From Planctomycetia bacterium (GTDB lineage Bacteria > Planctomycetota > Planctomycetia > Pirellulales > UBA1268): 64,000 nt of DNA. Location of the stretch: the NCBI GenBank assembly GCA_026401035.1, contig JAPLNR010000057.1, positions 23,196 through 87,195 of the forward strand, written 5' to 3'. The notes under the pieces are model-generated. The model saw nothing but the letters and a program-made list of their open reading frames with translations. It was not told the origin of the DNA and searched no databases. This document shows positions 29,669-38,394 of this stretch, one piece after another. Each line of letters opens with the position of its first letter. The first letter of the stretch is position 1. The translations under genes were made by a program, and so were the position numbers.

Positions 29669-30706
29669 ATGCACAACTCCAGTGGCAGCGAGTCAGCCCC
29701 CGCCCCCACGATCACCGTCGCGAATCTTGCCAAGGACTACCGCGTCTACGACAAGCCCGAGGGGCTCCGGGCGAGCATCACGAGCCTCTTTCATCGGCCG
29801 AGCCGGCTGGTCGAGGCCCTGCGGGGCGTAAGCCTCTCGGTGGCGCGGGGCGAATTCGTGGCCCTGCTGGGCCCCAACGGCGCGGGCAAGACGACGTTTC
29901 TGAAGCTTCTGTCGGGCATCATCACGCCGAGCCGGGGCACCGCTCACGTGCTCGGTTACGTGCCCTGGGAGCGGGCCAACGACTTCCGCCGCCGGTTCGC
30001 CCTCGTGATGGGGCAGCGAAATCAACTCTGGTGGGACCTGCCCGCTGCGGAGAGCTTCCGCCTGCACAAGGAGATCTACCGCATCGACACGCCGCGGTTC
30101 GAGCGCACCCGCGACGAATTGGTCGATCTGCTCGGCGTGCGGAAGCTGATCCTGCAGCCGGTCCGCGAACTCTCGCTGGGCGAACGGATGAAGCTCGAGC
30201 TCGTGGCGGCGCTCTTGCACGAGCCGGAGGTGCTGTTTCTCGACGAACCGACGATCGGCCTCGACGTTGTCGCCCAGCACACGCTCCACACCTTTCTCTC
30301 GCACATCCAGGCCGAGCGGCAGATGACGGTCATTCTCACGACGCACTACATGAAGGACGTCGCCGCCCTCTGCAAACGTGCCGTCGTCATCACCGGCGGC
30401 AGCATTCTGTACGACGGCTCGCTCGAACAGATCGTCGACCGCTTCACGACCCACAAGGTCGTCACGCTCGATCTGGAGGGCACGCCCGAACCGTCGCAGA
30501 TGGATCGCTTCGGCTTTCCCTACGAGATCCGGGGGCCGCAGGTGAAGCTGCGGATCGACCGCCAGCGGATCGCCGACGTGCTGCCGGAGATTCTGCGGAG
30601 CCAGCAGATCCGCGACGTCTCGGTGGAGGACGTGCCGCTGGAGGAGATCGTGGCCGAACTCTTCCGCGTCGGGGCCGACAGGCAGGCCGCGGAGGTGCGG
30701 CCGTGA
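29669..30706 (+). CDS. ABC-2 type exporter, ATP-binding protein
   Basis: The 345-residue ATPase has Walker A GPNGAGKTT, a Q-loop region, the signature LSLGERMKLEL (a variant of LSGGQ), and Walker B VLFLDEPT followed by TTHYMKD. The C-terminal 100 residues form the extension typical of NatA-like and viologen-exporter-like ABC proteins. It energises export by the two permeases that follow. The stop overlaps the GTG start of permease 1 (GTGA). The substrate is unknown. Confidence 0.92.
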   Translation: MHNSSGSESAPAPTITVANLAKDYRVYDKPEGLRASITSLFHRPSRLVEALRGVSLSVARGEFVALLGPNGAGKTTFLKLLSGIITPSRGTAHVLGYVPWERANDFRRRFALVMGQRNQLWWDLPAAESFRLHKEIYRIDTPRFERTRDELVDLLGVRKLILQPVRELSLGERMKLELVAALLHEPEVLFLDEPTIGLDVVAQHTLHTFLSHIQAERQMTVILTTHYMKDVAALCKRAVVITGGSILYDGSLEQIVDRFTTHKVVTLDLEGTPEPSQMDRFGFPYEIRGPQVKLRIDRQRIADVLPEILRSQQIRDVSVEDVPLEEIVAELFRVGADRQAAEVRP

Positions 30707-31575
30707 GCCATTCCCCGCCCACCCCGCGGCGTGATCCGTTTGCCGGCCTGCGCACGTGGTTCACGATGCTGGTGATCTCGCTCGAGGAACGACTCGCCTA
30801 TCGCGGCGACTTCATCCTCGGCACGCTGATGCGGTTCCTGCCGATCGTGACGCAGGTGTTTCTGTGGACGGCGGTCTTCGCCGCCACCAGCCGCTCCGAC
30901 ATCGCCGGCTACTCCCGCACCGACATCGTCGCCTACTACCTGCTCACGATGGTCACGCGGGCCTTTTCCAGCATGCCCGGCCTCGCCGGGGGCATCGCCC
31001 GCAGCATCCGCGACGGTTCGGTCAAGAAATACCTCGTGCAGCCGGTCGACTACGTCTCGTTCCTGCTCGCCGCGCGGATCGCCCACAAGCTCGTCTACTA
31101 CGCCGTCGCCCTGCTTCCCTTTGCGGGCGTGTTTTATATCTGCCGCGGCTATTTTCCGCCGCTACCCGACGCCGTCACGATCGCGGCCTTCGTCGCCGCG
31201 CTCGGCATGTCGTTCCTGCTCGGCTTCTTCATGGAGGCCACGCTCGGGATGCTCGGCTTCTGGTTCCTCGAGGTGTCGAGCATCATCTTCGCCTACATGC
31301 TCGTGCAGTATCTGCTCTCGGGCCACATGTTTCCGCTCGATATGCTCTCCGGCATCCAGACCGGCATCACGGGAGTCAGCGTGGCCGATCTCGTCCGCTG
31401 GTTACCGTTTGAATACACCGCCTACTTTCCGGCGGCGGTCTGGCTCGGGAAGGTGCGGGGCGCCGAGCTCGTGCGGTCGCTCGCGATCGAGGCCGGCTGG
31501 GTCGTCGCCATGGCTGTCGCCTGCCGGATCGTCTGGCGGCGGGGCACGCGGCGGTACAGCGCATTTGGAGGGTGA
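30703..31575 (+). CDS. ABC-2 family permease, subunit 1
   Basis: The 290-residue protein has about six transmembrane helices and belongs to the ABC2_membrane_6-like permeases: an N-terminal helix pair (LRTWFTMLVISLEERLAYRG), SIRDGSVKKYLVQP in the first cytoplasmic loop and FEYTAYFPAAVWLGKVRG near the end. I choose the GTG at 30703 because it overlaps the ATPase stop and gives a compact N-terminus. It works with the ATPase before it and the permease at 31965, which normally would follow at once but is separated here by a 389-bp gap. Confidence 0.88.
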   Translation: MSHSPPTPRRDPFAGLRTWFTMLVISLEERLAYRGDFILGTLMRFLPIVTQVFLWTAVFAATSRSDIAGYSRTDIVAYYLLTMVTRAFSSMPGLAGGIARSIRDGSVKKYLVQPVDYVSFLLAARIAHKLVYYAVALLPFAGVFYICRGYFPPLPDAVTIAAFVAALGMSFLLGFFMEATLGMLGFWFLEVSSIIFAYMLVQYLLSGHMFPLDMLSGIQTGITGVSVADLVRWLPFEYTAYFPAAVWLGKVRGAELVRSLAIEAGWVVAMAVACRIVWRRGTRRYSAFGG

Positions 31576-31964
31576 GGATGGCCCGACGGAAATACGACGT
31601 ATGTCCGCATTGTTCGCCGTTTGCTCGTAAGGGGCTGCCCATGCCCTGGGAGCCGGGCTTGGCGGCAAGCGAAGCCATGGATGGCGAAGCGCGGCCGGCA
31701 TGCAGTGAGCGGAGGCCAGGATGGCCGCAGCGAACGTCCGGCGACAGGGCATGGGCAGCACCGAACCGTGGCGAACTTTCCGCTTCGCCGCTTCGCCGGC
31801 GGGGCTCATGCTCGCCGCCGGCGGATTTTGACGTCGCGTGCTCCTTAGACGTGGTGCGTCAACTCTTCCAGTCAAAATTCACCGACGTCTGCGCGTGCCC
31901 CCGACCGGCTCCGCTCCCGGTTTTCGCTTTGAGGTGCGGCCGAAAGGCCGCGTGAGTTGCTGAC
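31576..31964. other. 389-bp gap with a family A element inside the exporter operon
   Basis: The gap divides the two permease genes. It holds a family A element (31631-31762), further GC-rich inverted sequence around 31795-31830, and a small hairpin GCGGCC-GAAA-GGCCGC at 31936-31951, only 13 bp ahead of the next ATG. No convincing gene is present. Confidence 0.65.
31631..31762 (+). repeat. family A MITE-like element
   Basis: The 132-bp element has terminal inverted repeats GGGGCTGCCCATGCCCTG and CAGGGCATGGGCAGCACC (17 of 18 match). The right end carries GCAGCGAACGTCCGGCGA, as in the other copies, and is followed by GAACC as in the copy at 63039. Confidence 0.8.
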
Positions 31965-32783
31965 ATGAACCGCTACCTCTCGATCTTCGCGACCTTCGCG
32001 CGGGCGTGCCTCGTGCGCGACATGACATTTCGGGCGAATTTCCTGCTCGAGTGCGTCACGAGCATGGGCTGGATGTCGATGAATCTGGCGTTCTACCTGC
32101 TCATCTTCACGTTCACGCCGGAGATCGGCCGCGACACGGGCTGGACCCGCGAGCCGTTCTTCGCCTTCGTGGCGACCGGCCTGATCATCAATTCGATCGT
32201 GCAGGCGCTCTTCATGCCGAGCGCGGAAGAACTCACGGAGATGGTCCGCACCGGCGGCCTCGACGGCGTGCTCGTGCAGCCGCTCGACCCGCAGTTCCTG
32301 CTGTCGATGCACCGGATCGACTTCTCGTCGTTTGCCAACGGCCTCGTCGGTGTCGGACTGCTCGGCTGGGCGCTGGGTCGCATGGCGCACGTGCCGTCGC
32401 CGGTTGCCTGGCTCCTCTATCCGCTGCTGATCCTCTGCGGGGTGGCGATTCTCTACAGCCTGATCATCATGCTTGCCGCCGCCACGATCCTCCTCGGCCG
32501 CAACCAGAGCCTCTATGACTTCTGGTTCTATCTCACGAACTTCTCCCGCTACCCCGCCGAGATCTATGCCGGCCCCTGGGGCGGACCGATCCGCATGCTC
32601 TGCACGTTTGTGATCCCGATCCTGCTCGTGGTGAACGTGCCCGCCCGTGCGATCTCCCAGCCGCTCACCGGACAGGCCTGGGGAATGATCGCGGCGGCGC
32701 TGATCGCCGCCGTTGTCGCGCTCGTCGTGTCGCGAATCGTTTTCCAGGCGGCGATCATGCGGTACAGGAGTGCCTCCAGTTGA
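31965..32783 (+). CDS. ABC-2 family permease, subunit 2
   Basis: The 272-residue membrane protein has about six helices and is of the same broad type as subunit 1 (MVRTGGLDGVLVQPLDPQFL corresponds to the QPVDY loop of the first). The family pattern LTNFSRYPAEIYAG is present. It should complete the exporter with the ATPase at 29669 and the permease at 30703. Its end overlaps the TTG start of the following YeiH-like gene. No good ribosome binding site is seen before its ATG; a GNRA hairpin lies there instead. Confidence 0.88.
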   Translation: MNRYLSIFATFARACLVRDMTFRANFLLECVTSMGWMSMNLAFYLLIFTFTPEIGRDTGWTREPFFAFVATGLIINSIVQALFMPSAEELTEMVRTGGLDGVLVQPLDPQFLLSMHRIDFSSFANGLVGVGLLGWALGRMAHVPSPVAWLLYPLLILCGVAILYSLIIMLAAATILLGRNQSLYDFWFYLTNFSRYPAEIYAGPWGGPIRMLCTFVIPILLVVNVPARAISQPLTGQAWGMIAAALIAAVVALVVSRIVFQAAIMRYRSASS

Positions 32784-34222
32784 AGACCGCCGGACAGGAA
32801 AGTGCGGACGTTGCGTCTGAATCGTCTTCCGCCGTCACCATCGTGAGGCCGCCACGCCGCGGACTCCACGAAGATGCCGTGGCGACGCTCATCGGGGTGG
32901 CGATCGTGGCGGTGGCGCTCGCCGTCACGTGGGCGGCGCGGCCGGCATCCGATGCGGACAGCCGGGAAAAATATCCGAAGGGCTGGCCGACGCCGCTCTC
33001 CGCGACGATCGATAAGCCCCAGACCTGGTCCGATTCGCCCGCCGAGGCCCTGATCGACAAGCGGGGCAGAAGCGTCGTCCAGCCGATTCTGCTGGGAATG
33101 GGCTGGGTCGTGGCCGTGGCCGCCGCCGGCGTCGTGCTCGGTGGCGGATCGCTGCGACGGATCATTCCCGGCAGTCTTGCGCTCGCGGCCCTCGCCTGCG
33201 CAGCCTACGGGCTCGCCAGTCACAAGCTGATTCATTTCTACAATCTCGAATACCCGCTCTGGGCGCTCGCCCTCGGCATTCTCATCGGCAACACCGCGGG
33301 CGTGCCGCGGTGGCTGGCGGCGGCGCTGGCGGGCGAATTTTTCATCAAGACGGGGCTCGTAATCTTCGGCGCCGAGGTGCTCTTCAGCCGCCTGCTCGAA
33401 TTGGGGCTGCCCGGCGTGATGACCTCGTGGCTCGTCACGCCGGTCGTGCTCGTCGCCACCTACTGGTTCGGCGTACACGGGCTCGGGATTCCGTCACGGT
33501 CGCTCTGCATGGTGGTGTCGGCCGACATGTCGGTCTGCGGCGTCTCCGCCGCGATCGCGACGGCGGCCGCCTGCCGGGCCAAGAAAGAGGAACTGTCGCT
33601 CGCGATCGGGCTCTCGCTGTTCTTCACCGTGCTCATGATGGTGGCCATGCCGCCGGCCATCCGTTGGCTGGAACTCGACCCGATCGTCGGCGGCGCCTGG
33701 ATCGGCGGCACGATCGACGCCACCGGCGCCGTCGTCGCGGCCGGTGAGGCGCTCGGCAGGGAGGCCGGCGAGGTGGCGGCGACCGTCAAGATGATCCAAA
33801 ACTCGATGATTGGCGTGATCGCCTTCGCGGTGGCCGTCTATTGGGCCGGTTGGGTCGAGCATGCCGGGGCACTGCCGCGGACATCGCTCGTGGCAGAGGC
33901 CTGGCGGCGGTTTCCCCGGTTCATCCTCGGCTTCCTGCTGCTGTCGCTCGTCTGCTCGTGGCTCTTCAGTCTCTCGGGTGCAGGGGCGCTCTGGGTCGAT
34001 GGCACGACGCTGGGCTTCACGTCACGTCTGCGCGGCTGGCTCTTCTGCACGGGCTTCGTCTGCATGGGGCTGCAGACCAATTTTCGCGAACTCGCTCCGC
34101 TGCTCGCCAGCGGCCGACCGCTCGTGCTCTACGTGTGCGGCCAACTGCTCAACCTGGCGCTCACCCTGGCAGTGGCCAGCCTCACGTTCGGCTGGCTGTT
34201 CCGCAAGGCGGTGGAGCCATGA
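32780..34222 (+). CDS. YeiH/UPF0324 family putative sulfate exporter
   Basis: The 480-residue membrane protein has about eleven helices, with family segments EYPLWALALGILIGN, GEFFIKTGLVIFGAEVLF and the SADMSVCGVSAAIATAAA region. UPF0324 proteins are described as putative sulfate exporters, but the substrate here is not known. The TTG start at 32780 overlaps the upstream stop (TTGA) and has AGGAG about 9 bases before it. The stop overlaps the next small gene (ATGA), which links this gene to both neighbours. Confidence 0.88.
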   Translation: MKTAGQESADVASESSSAVTIVRPPRRGLHEDAVATLIGVAIVAVALAVTWAARPASDADSREKYPKGWPTPLSATIDKPQTWSDSPAEALIDKRGRSVVQPILLGMGWVVAVAAAGVVLGGGSLRRIIPGSLALAALACAAYGLASHKLIHFYNLEYPLWALALGILIGNTAGVPRWLAAALAGEFFIKTGLVIFGAEVLFSRLLELGLPGVMTSWLVTPVVLVATYWFGVHGLGIPSRSLCMVVSADMSVCGVSAAIATAAACRAKKEELSLAIGLSLFFTVLMMVAMPPAIRWLELDPIVGGAWIGGTIDATGAVVAAGEALGREAGEVAATVKMIQNSMIGVIAFAVAVYWAGWVEHAGALPRTSLVAEAWRRFPRFILGFLLLSLVCSWLFSLSGAGALWVDGTTLGFTSRLRGWLFCTGFVCMGLQTNFRELAPLLASGRPLVLYVCGQLLNLALTLAVASLTFGWLFRKAVEP

Positions 34223-34425
34223 CGAGGCTCGCCTGCGGCATGGCCGTCGTCGCGGTGGTGTGGCTCGGACTGCTGCCGCGGCTCATCCGGCTGCAGCCCA
34301 TGGCCGGGCACGTCGAGCGGATGGAAGCCCGCGGGGTCAATCCGGCAGCGATGTATTACACGGAACTCGAGCGGCTGCCCCTGCGACCGGCATGGATCGA
34401 ACAGCGGGTGGTGCTCTGGCCGTAG
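34219..34425 (+). CDS. small membrane protein coupled to the YeiH-like transporter
   Basis: A 68-residue protein with one N-terminal hydrophobic stretch (GMAVVAVVWLGLLPRL) followed by a polar part containing HVERMEARGVNPAAMYYTEL. The ATG lies within ATGA shared with the transporter stop, so it is likely to be translated by coupling. I do not recognise a named family; a short partner subunit or regulator of the transporter is an inference from position only. Confidence 0.6.
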   Translation: MTRLACGMAVVAVVWLGLLPRLIRLQPMAGHVERMEARGVNPAAMYYTELERLPLRPAWIEQRVVLWP

Positions 34426-34510
34426 CCCGGCCCGCCGCGGGTGACTACACTCCTCGCGAACGATCGCCCCGCTCCCAATCTTCCGGCCACACCGGTCGGG
34501 CCACCATCCC

Positions 34511-35374
34511 ATGCTCAGGCTCGCCTTCAGTTCCAACGCCTATCTCGACGTGCCCGTCGAGCAGGCGATCGCCCGGATTGCCGGCTTCGGCTACTCCGGC
34601 ATCGAGTTGCTCGCCGACGTGCCGCACGCCTGGCCGGCCGGTCTGCTGCCCGTGCAGAAGGAGGTGATCCGCCGGAGTCTCGTGGAACACGGGCTCGCGA
34701 TCTCGAACATCAACGCCTTCATGATGAACGCGATCGCCGATCCGCGGCAGCCCTACTGGCATCCCGGCTGGACCGATCCCGACAGGCACTACCGGGCGAT
34801 CCGCCGCGAGCACACGAAGCGGGCCCTGCGACTGGCCGCCGAACTGGGTGCCACCTCGATCTCGACCGAACCCGGGGGCGAGATCGCCGCAGGACAGACC
34901 CGCCAGCAGGCCACCGACATTTTTTACGATGAGATCATGCCCGTCCTCGACGTGGCGGCGGAGTGTGGCGTGGCCCTGCTCATCGAGCCGGAGCCGGGGC
35001 TCCTCATCGAGGAGTTCGGTCAATACCTCGAGTTTGCCGACCGGGTGAAGCATCCGGCGCTGGGGCTCAACTTCGACATCGGCCATGCCTACTGCGTGGG
35101 CGAGGATCCCGCCGAGTGGGTGCCCCGCATGAAGACCCACACGCGGCACTATCACTTCGAGGACATCGCCGCCACGCGGGTCCACCACCACCTCGTGCCG
35201 GGCGAGGGGGCGATCGATTTCGACGGCGTCTTCAAGGCGATCGCGGCGCACACGCCCGACATGTGGATCACGGTCGAACTCTACCCCTACCGCGACCGGC
35301 CCGACGTGGCGGCGCAGGCCGCCAAGGCCCACCTGCTCGGCTGTGCCGCGCGGGCCGGGGTCACCATCACCTGA
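34511..35374 (+). CDS. TIM-barrel sugar isomerase/epimerase-like protein 1
   Basis: The 287-residue protein belongs to the xylose isomerase-like/AP endonuclease 2 TIM-barrel superfamily. It starts LRLAFSSNAYLDVP, with the metal-site pattern STEPGGE, the strand IEPEPGLLIEEF and NFDIGHAYCVGE, and ends with VELYPYRD. These match the Glu/Asp/His metal ligands of the fold. It shares EPEPG and DIGH with the protein at 36350, so the two are paralogues. It is followed by the UbiA-like prenyltransferase after 19 bp, suggesting one pathway. Confidence 0.87.
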   Translation: MLRLAFSSNAYLDVPVEQAIARIAGFGYSGIELLADVPHAWPAGLLPVQKEVIRRSLVEHGLAISNINAFMMNAIADPRQPYWHPGWTDPDRHYRAIRREHTKRALRLAAELGATSISTEPGGEIAAGQTRQQATDIFYDEIMPVLDVAAECGVALLIEPEPGLLIEEFGQYLEFADRVKHPALGLNFDIGHAYCVGEDPAEWVPRMKTHTRHYHFEDIAATRVHHHLVPGEGAIDFDGVFKAIAAHTPDMWITVELYPYRDRPDVAAQAAKAHLLGCAARAGVTIT

Positions 35375-35393
35375 CAGAGGACTGGCTGCACAC

Positions 35394-36326
35394 ATGGCTC
35401 ATCTGCTCGCCTGGCTGCGACTCCTCCGGCTGCCCAACCATGCGACGGCCGTGGCCGACGTGCTCGCCGGCTTCCTGATCGTGTCGCAGACGCGGGGGTT
35501 TGGCTGGCCGCCGCTGCCGCTCTGGCTGGCGATCGCCGCGAGCCTCTGTTTCTACGCGGCCGGCATGGTGCTCAACGACGTCTTCGACGTAGACATCGAC
35601 CGCCGAGAGCGGCCGGAGCGGCCGCTGCCGAGCGGCCTCATCGCCCTCGGCACGGCGGCCCGTGTTGGCAACGGCCTGCTCGCGCTCGGTGGGGTTTTTG
35701 CCTGCGCGACAGCATTCGTATCGAGCCATCCGGCCGTCGCGCTCGTGGGAGCCGCGCTCACGGCCGCGATCTGGATCTACGACCGCCGGGCGAAGGCGAC
35801 GGCCCTGGGGCCGGCCGTCATGGGCTCGTGTCGGTCGCTCAACTGGCTGCTCGGCATGACGGCCGCCGGCGGCCCGACCGCACAGTATGAATGGCTGCTA
35901 CCGATCGGCATGGGGCTCTATGTTGCGGGCATCACGCTCTTCGCGCGTGACGAGGCGGGCCGCAGCCGCACGGGGACGCTGGTCATGGCCACGCTCGTCA
36001 TGCTGGCCGGCCTCCTGACCGCGGCCGCCCACACGCATTTCCTGGCGGACGCCGGTGGCGGATCGACATGGCTGCGAGCCGGGCAATCGGCCTCCTGGTT
36101 CCTGCTCTGGGGCGTGCTCGGCGCATCGATCCTGCTCCGCAACGTGCTCGCCATCGTCGACCCGACGAACAGCCGCGTGCAGGTCGCGGTCGGGAATGCG
36201 ATCATGTCGATCATCACGCTCGACGCCGTGCTCGTGCTGGCCGCCTGCGGCGAGCAATGGGCGGTCGTCGTGCTCGCGCTCCTGGCGCCGTTCCTCCTGG
36301 GTCGGCGGCTCGTCTCACCCACCTGA
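35394..36326 (+). CDS. UbiA-family prenyltransferase, EboC-like
   Basis: The 310-residue membrane protein has about eight or nine helices and both Asp-rich motifs of the UbiA family: NDVFDVDIDRRERPERPLPS and a second at YDRRAKAT. The segment GPAVMGSCRSLNWLLG resembles the EboC subgroup of the ebo operon (MGxCRxxNxLLG), rather than quinone or haem pathway enzymes. It would transfer a prenyl group to a soluble acceptor at the inner membrane. The ATG at 35394 is chosen. It is flanked by two TIM-barrel genes on the same strand. Confidence 0.85.
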   Translation: MAHLLAWLRLLRLPNHATAVADVLAGFLIVSQTRGFGWPPLPLWLAIAASLCFYAAGMVLNDVFDVDIDRRERPERPLPSGLIALGTAARVGNGLLALGGVFACATAFVSSHPAVALVGAALTAAIWIYDRRAKATALGPAVMGSCRSLNWLLGMTAAGGPTAQYEWLLPIGMGLYVAGITLFARDEAGRSRTGTLVMATLVMLAGLLTAAAHTHFLADAGGGSTWLRAGQSASWFLLWGVLGASILLRNVLAIVDPTNSRVQVAVGNAIMSIITLDAVLVLAACGEQWAVVVLALLAPFLLGRRLVSPT

Positions 36327-36349
36327 CGTCCACACCCTGCGGGCACTGC

Positions 36350-37195
36350 ATGCGGCTCGGCTACAGCACCAATAGCATCGGCGATATCCCGCTGCTCGAG
36401 GCCCTGCCGATCCTCCAAGGACTCGGCTATTCGTCGCTGGCGATCACGCTCGACCATCACGTGCTGAATCCCTTCGGCGGGTCGCTTCCGGCAGAACTGG
36501 CCCGCTGGCAAGCCGCCCTCGCGGCGAGTGGCATGGCCTGCGTGATCGAGACCGGCAGCCGGCATCTGCTCGATCCACTCCGCAAGCACGAGCCGACCCT
36601 TGTCTCGGCCCACCGGGCGGAGCGCCTACGACGGGTCGATTTTCTCACGCGGGCGATCGACGTCGCGCAGGCGTTGGACGCGGCCTGCGTGTCGCTTTGG
36701 GCCGGGGTCGTCGGGGACTCGGCCGACGAGGAGGTGGTCTGGCAGCGGCTGACCGACAGCCTCGCGCCGGTGCTCGACCATGCGGTCGCCCGCGGCGTGG
36801 CCATCGGCTTCGAACCAGAGCCGGGCATGTTCATCGACACGCTGGACCGCTATCGGCTGCTGCTTGATCGACTGGGAAGACCGGAGTCGCTGAAACTTAC
36901 GCTCGACATCGGTCACATGGAGTGCATGGGGGAGCGGCCCGCGATGGACGTGCTGCGGCCCTGGATCGGCAGCATCGTCGACGTGCACGTCGACGACATG
37001 CTCGCCAGCCGCCATGAGCACCTGCCGCTGGGAACCGGGGAGGTCGACTTCGCGGAAATCCTGCCGTTGCTCGCCGCGGGGGGCTATGCCGGCGGCATTC
37101 ACGTGGAACTCCCCCGGCAATCGCACCGCTGGCGGGAGACCGCCGCCCAGTCGGCGGCTTTTCTCAGCCGACTGGCCGCGGGCCGTCGCGAATGA
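36350..37195 (+). CDS. TIM-barrel sugar isomerase/epimerase-like protein 2
   Basis: The 281-residue protein is a second AP-endonuclease-2/xylose isomerase-like barrel. It begins MRLGYSTNSIGDIPLLEALP, contains GFEPEPGMFIDTLDRYRLLL and LTLDIGHMECMGE, and ends with HVELPRQSHRW. The EPEPG and DIGH elements parallel the first barrel, while the rest differs. It lies 23 bp after the prenyltransferase and before the convergent terC. EboE of the ebo operon is also a TIM barrel, so a role in the same kind of metabolite pathway is plausible. Confidence 0.86.
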   Translation: MRLGYSTNSIGDIPLLEALPILQGLGYSSLAITLDHHVLNPFGGSLPAELARWQAALAASGMACVIETGSRHLLDPLRKHEPTLVSAHRAERLRRVDFLTRAIDVAQALDAACVSLWAGVVGDSADEEVVWQRLTDSLAPVLDHAVARGVAIGFEPEPGMFIDTLDRYRLLLDRLGRPESLKLTLDIGHMECMGERPAMDVLRPWIGSIVDVHVDDMLASRHEHLPLGTGEVDFAEILPLLAAGGYAGGIHVELPRQSHRWRETAAQSAAFLSRLAAGRRE

Positions 37196-37207
37196 CCGTC
37201 CGCAGTC

Positions 37208-38287
37208 TCAGGCCCGATCGCCGGTCTTCCCCTCGTCCTCGGCGACTTCGACGCCGTGCTTGCGTTCCGGAAACATGATCGAGGCGGCGATGCTCGTGCC
37301 GAGCAGCGAGACGATCACCAGGAGGGAAAGCCACGGGGGCACCAGGTGCCCGCCGGCGTGGGCATCCCAGCCGCCGCGTTCCGCGAGCCATTCGCTGTGC
37401 CGGGCCGCCTCGACGATCATCTTCCCACCGACGAAAACCAGCACGGCAGACAGGCCATAGTTGAGGAACCGGAAGAGGTCCATCACGCCGGCCAGCAGGA
37501 AGTAGAGGGCCCGCAGGCCAAGGATCGCGAAGACGTTCGACGTGAACACGATGAACCGGAAATAATGAGCCTTCTGGTCGACCACGCCAAAGATCGCCGG
37601 AACGCTGTCGACGGCAAAGAGCACGTCGGTGCTCTCGACGACGAGCAGCACGAGAAAGAGCGGCGTGGCCAGCAGTTTGCCGTTCTCGCGGATGAAGAAC
37701 TTGTCGCCGGCGGACTGCGTCGAAACCGGGATGAGTTTGCGGAAGAGTTTGATGAGGAAGTTGTCGCCGGGATCGTGATCTTTGTCGCCGAAGGCGAGCT
37801 TGATGCCGGTGTAGACGAGGAATCCGCCGAACACCCAGAGAATCCAGCTGAAACGTTCGACCAGTTCGGCCCCGACGATCACGAACGTGAGCCGCATCAG
37901 CACGGCACCCAGAATGCCCCAAAAGAGCACCCGGTATTGATACTTGAGGGGCACGCCGAAATAGGCAAAGACCACCGCGAACACGAAGACGTTGTCCATC
38001 GACAGCGACCACTCGACGAGGTATCCGGTGAGGAATTCGATGGCCGCCTTGCCACCGAGCCACCACCAGACGATCGCATTGAACGAGAGGGCCAGGGCCG
38101 ACCAGAAACAGGTCCAGAATGCGCTTTCGGAGAGCGACGGCTCGTGGGCGTGCTTGTGGAAGACCGTCAGGTCGAGCGTGAGCATCACGACCACGAACAC
38201 CGCGAAAGCGGCCCAGTGGAAGGTCTGGATCGCTCCGCTGTCAGTGGCCGCCGCCATGCCGAAAACCGTGGGAAGCCAGGCGTGCAA
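37208..38287 (-). CDS. TerC/Alx family membrane protein
   Basis: The 359-residue protein has about nine transmembrane helices and the conserved acidic sites of the TerC family: SLSMDNVFVFAVVFAYF and VVESTDVLFAVDSVPAIF. Family members (TerC, Alx) are linked to manganese export and tellurite resistance; here manganese homeostasis is the likely role. A yybP-ykoY Mn riboswitch, which often precedes alx-type genes, was looked for upstream and not seen. The start could also be the ATG at 38257. It is convergent with the TIM-barrel gene by 12 bp. Confidence 0.9.
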   Translation of the reverse strand: MHAWLPTVFGMAAATDSGAIQTFHWAAFAVFVVVMLTLDLTVFHKHAHEPSLSESAFWTCFWSALALSFNAIVWWWLGGKAAIEFLTGYLVEWSLSMDNVFVFAVVFAYFGVPLKYQYRVLFWGILGAVLMRLTFVIVGAELVERFSWILWVFGGFLVYTGIKLAFGDKDHDPGDNFLIKLFRKLIPVSTQSAGDKFFIRENGKLLATPLFLVLLVVESTDVLFAVDSVPAIFGVVDQKAHYFRFIVFTSNVFAILGLRALYFLLAGVMDLFRFLNYGLSAVLVFVGGKMIVEAARHSEWLAERGGWDAHAGGHLVPPWLSLLVIVSLLGTSIAASIMFPERKHGVEVAEDEGKTGDRA

Positions 38288-38394
38288 GATTCGGACTTTC
38301 TCTGGAGGGTGGAGGAAAAAGGCGGGCTTGGATCGCCGTCGGCAGGAGTGTAGCAGGCGGCGAAAAAATGGCCTGCCCGAGCACCGTGGAATGA

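Noticed and set aside
31571..31955. A 127-codon frame in the gap between the two permeases
   Set aside because: It lies almost wholly over the family A repeat and a GC-rich inverted region; its start overlaps the upstream gene end and no domain is visible.
38288..38394. yybP-ykoY manganese riboswitch before the TerC/Alx gene
   Set aside because: The conserved loop sequences of this riboswitch are not present in the short leader.
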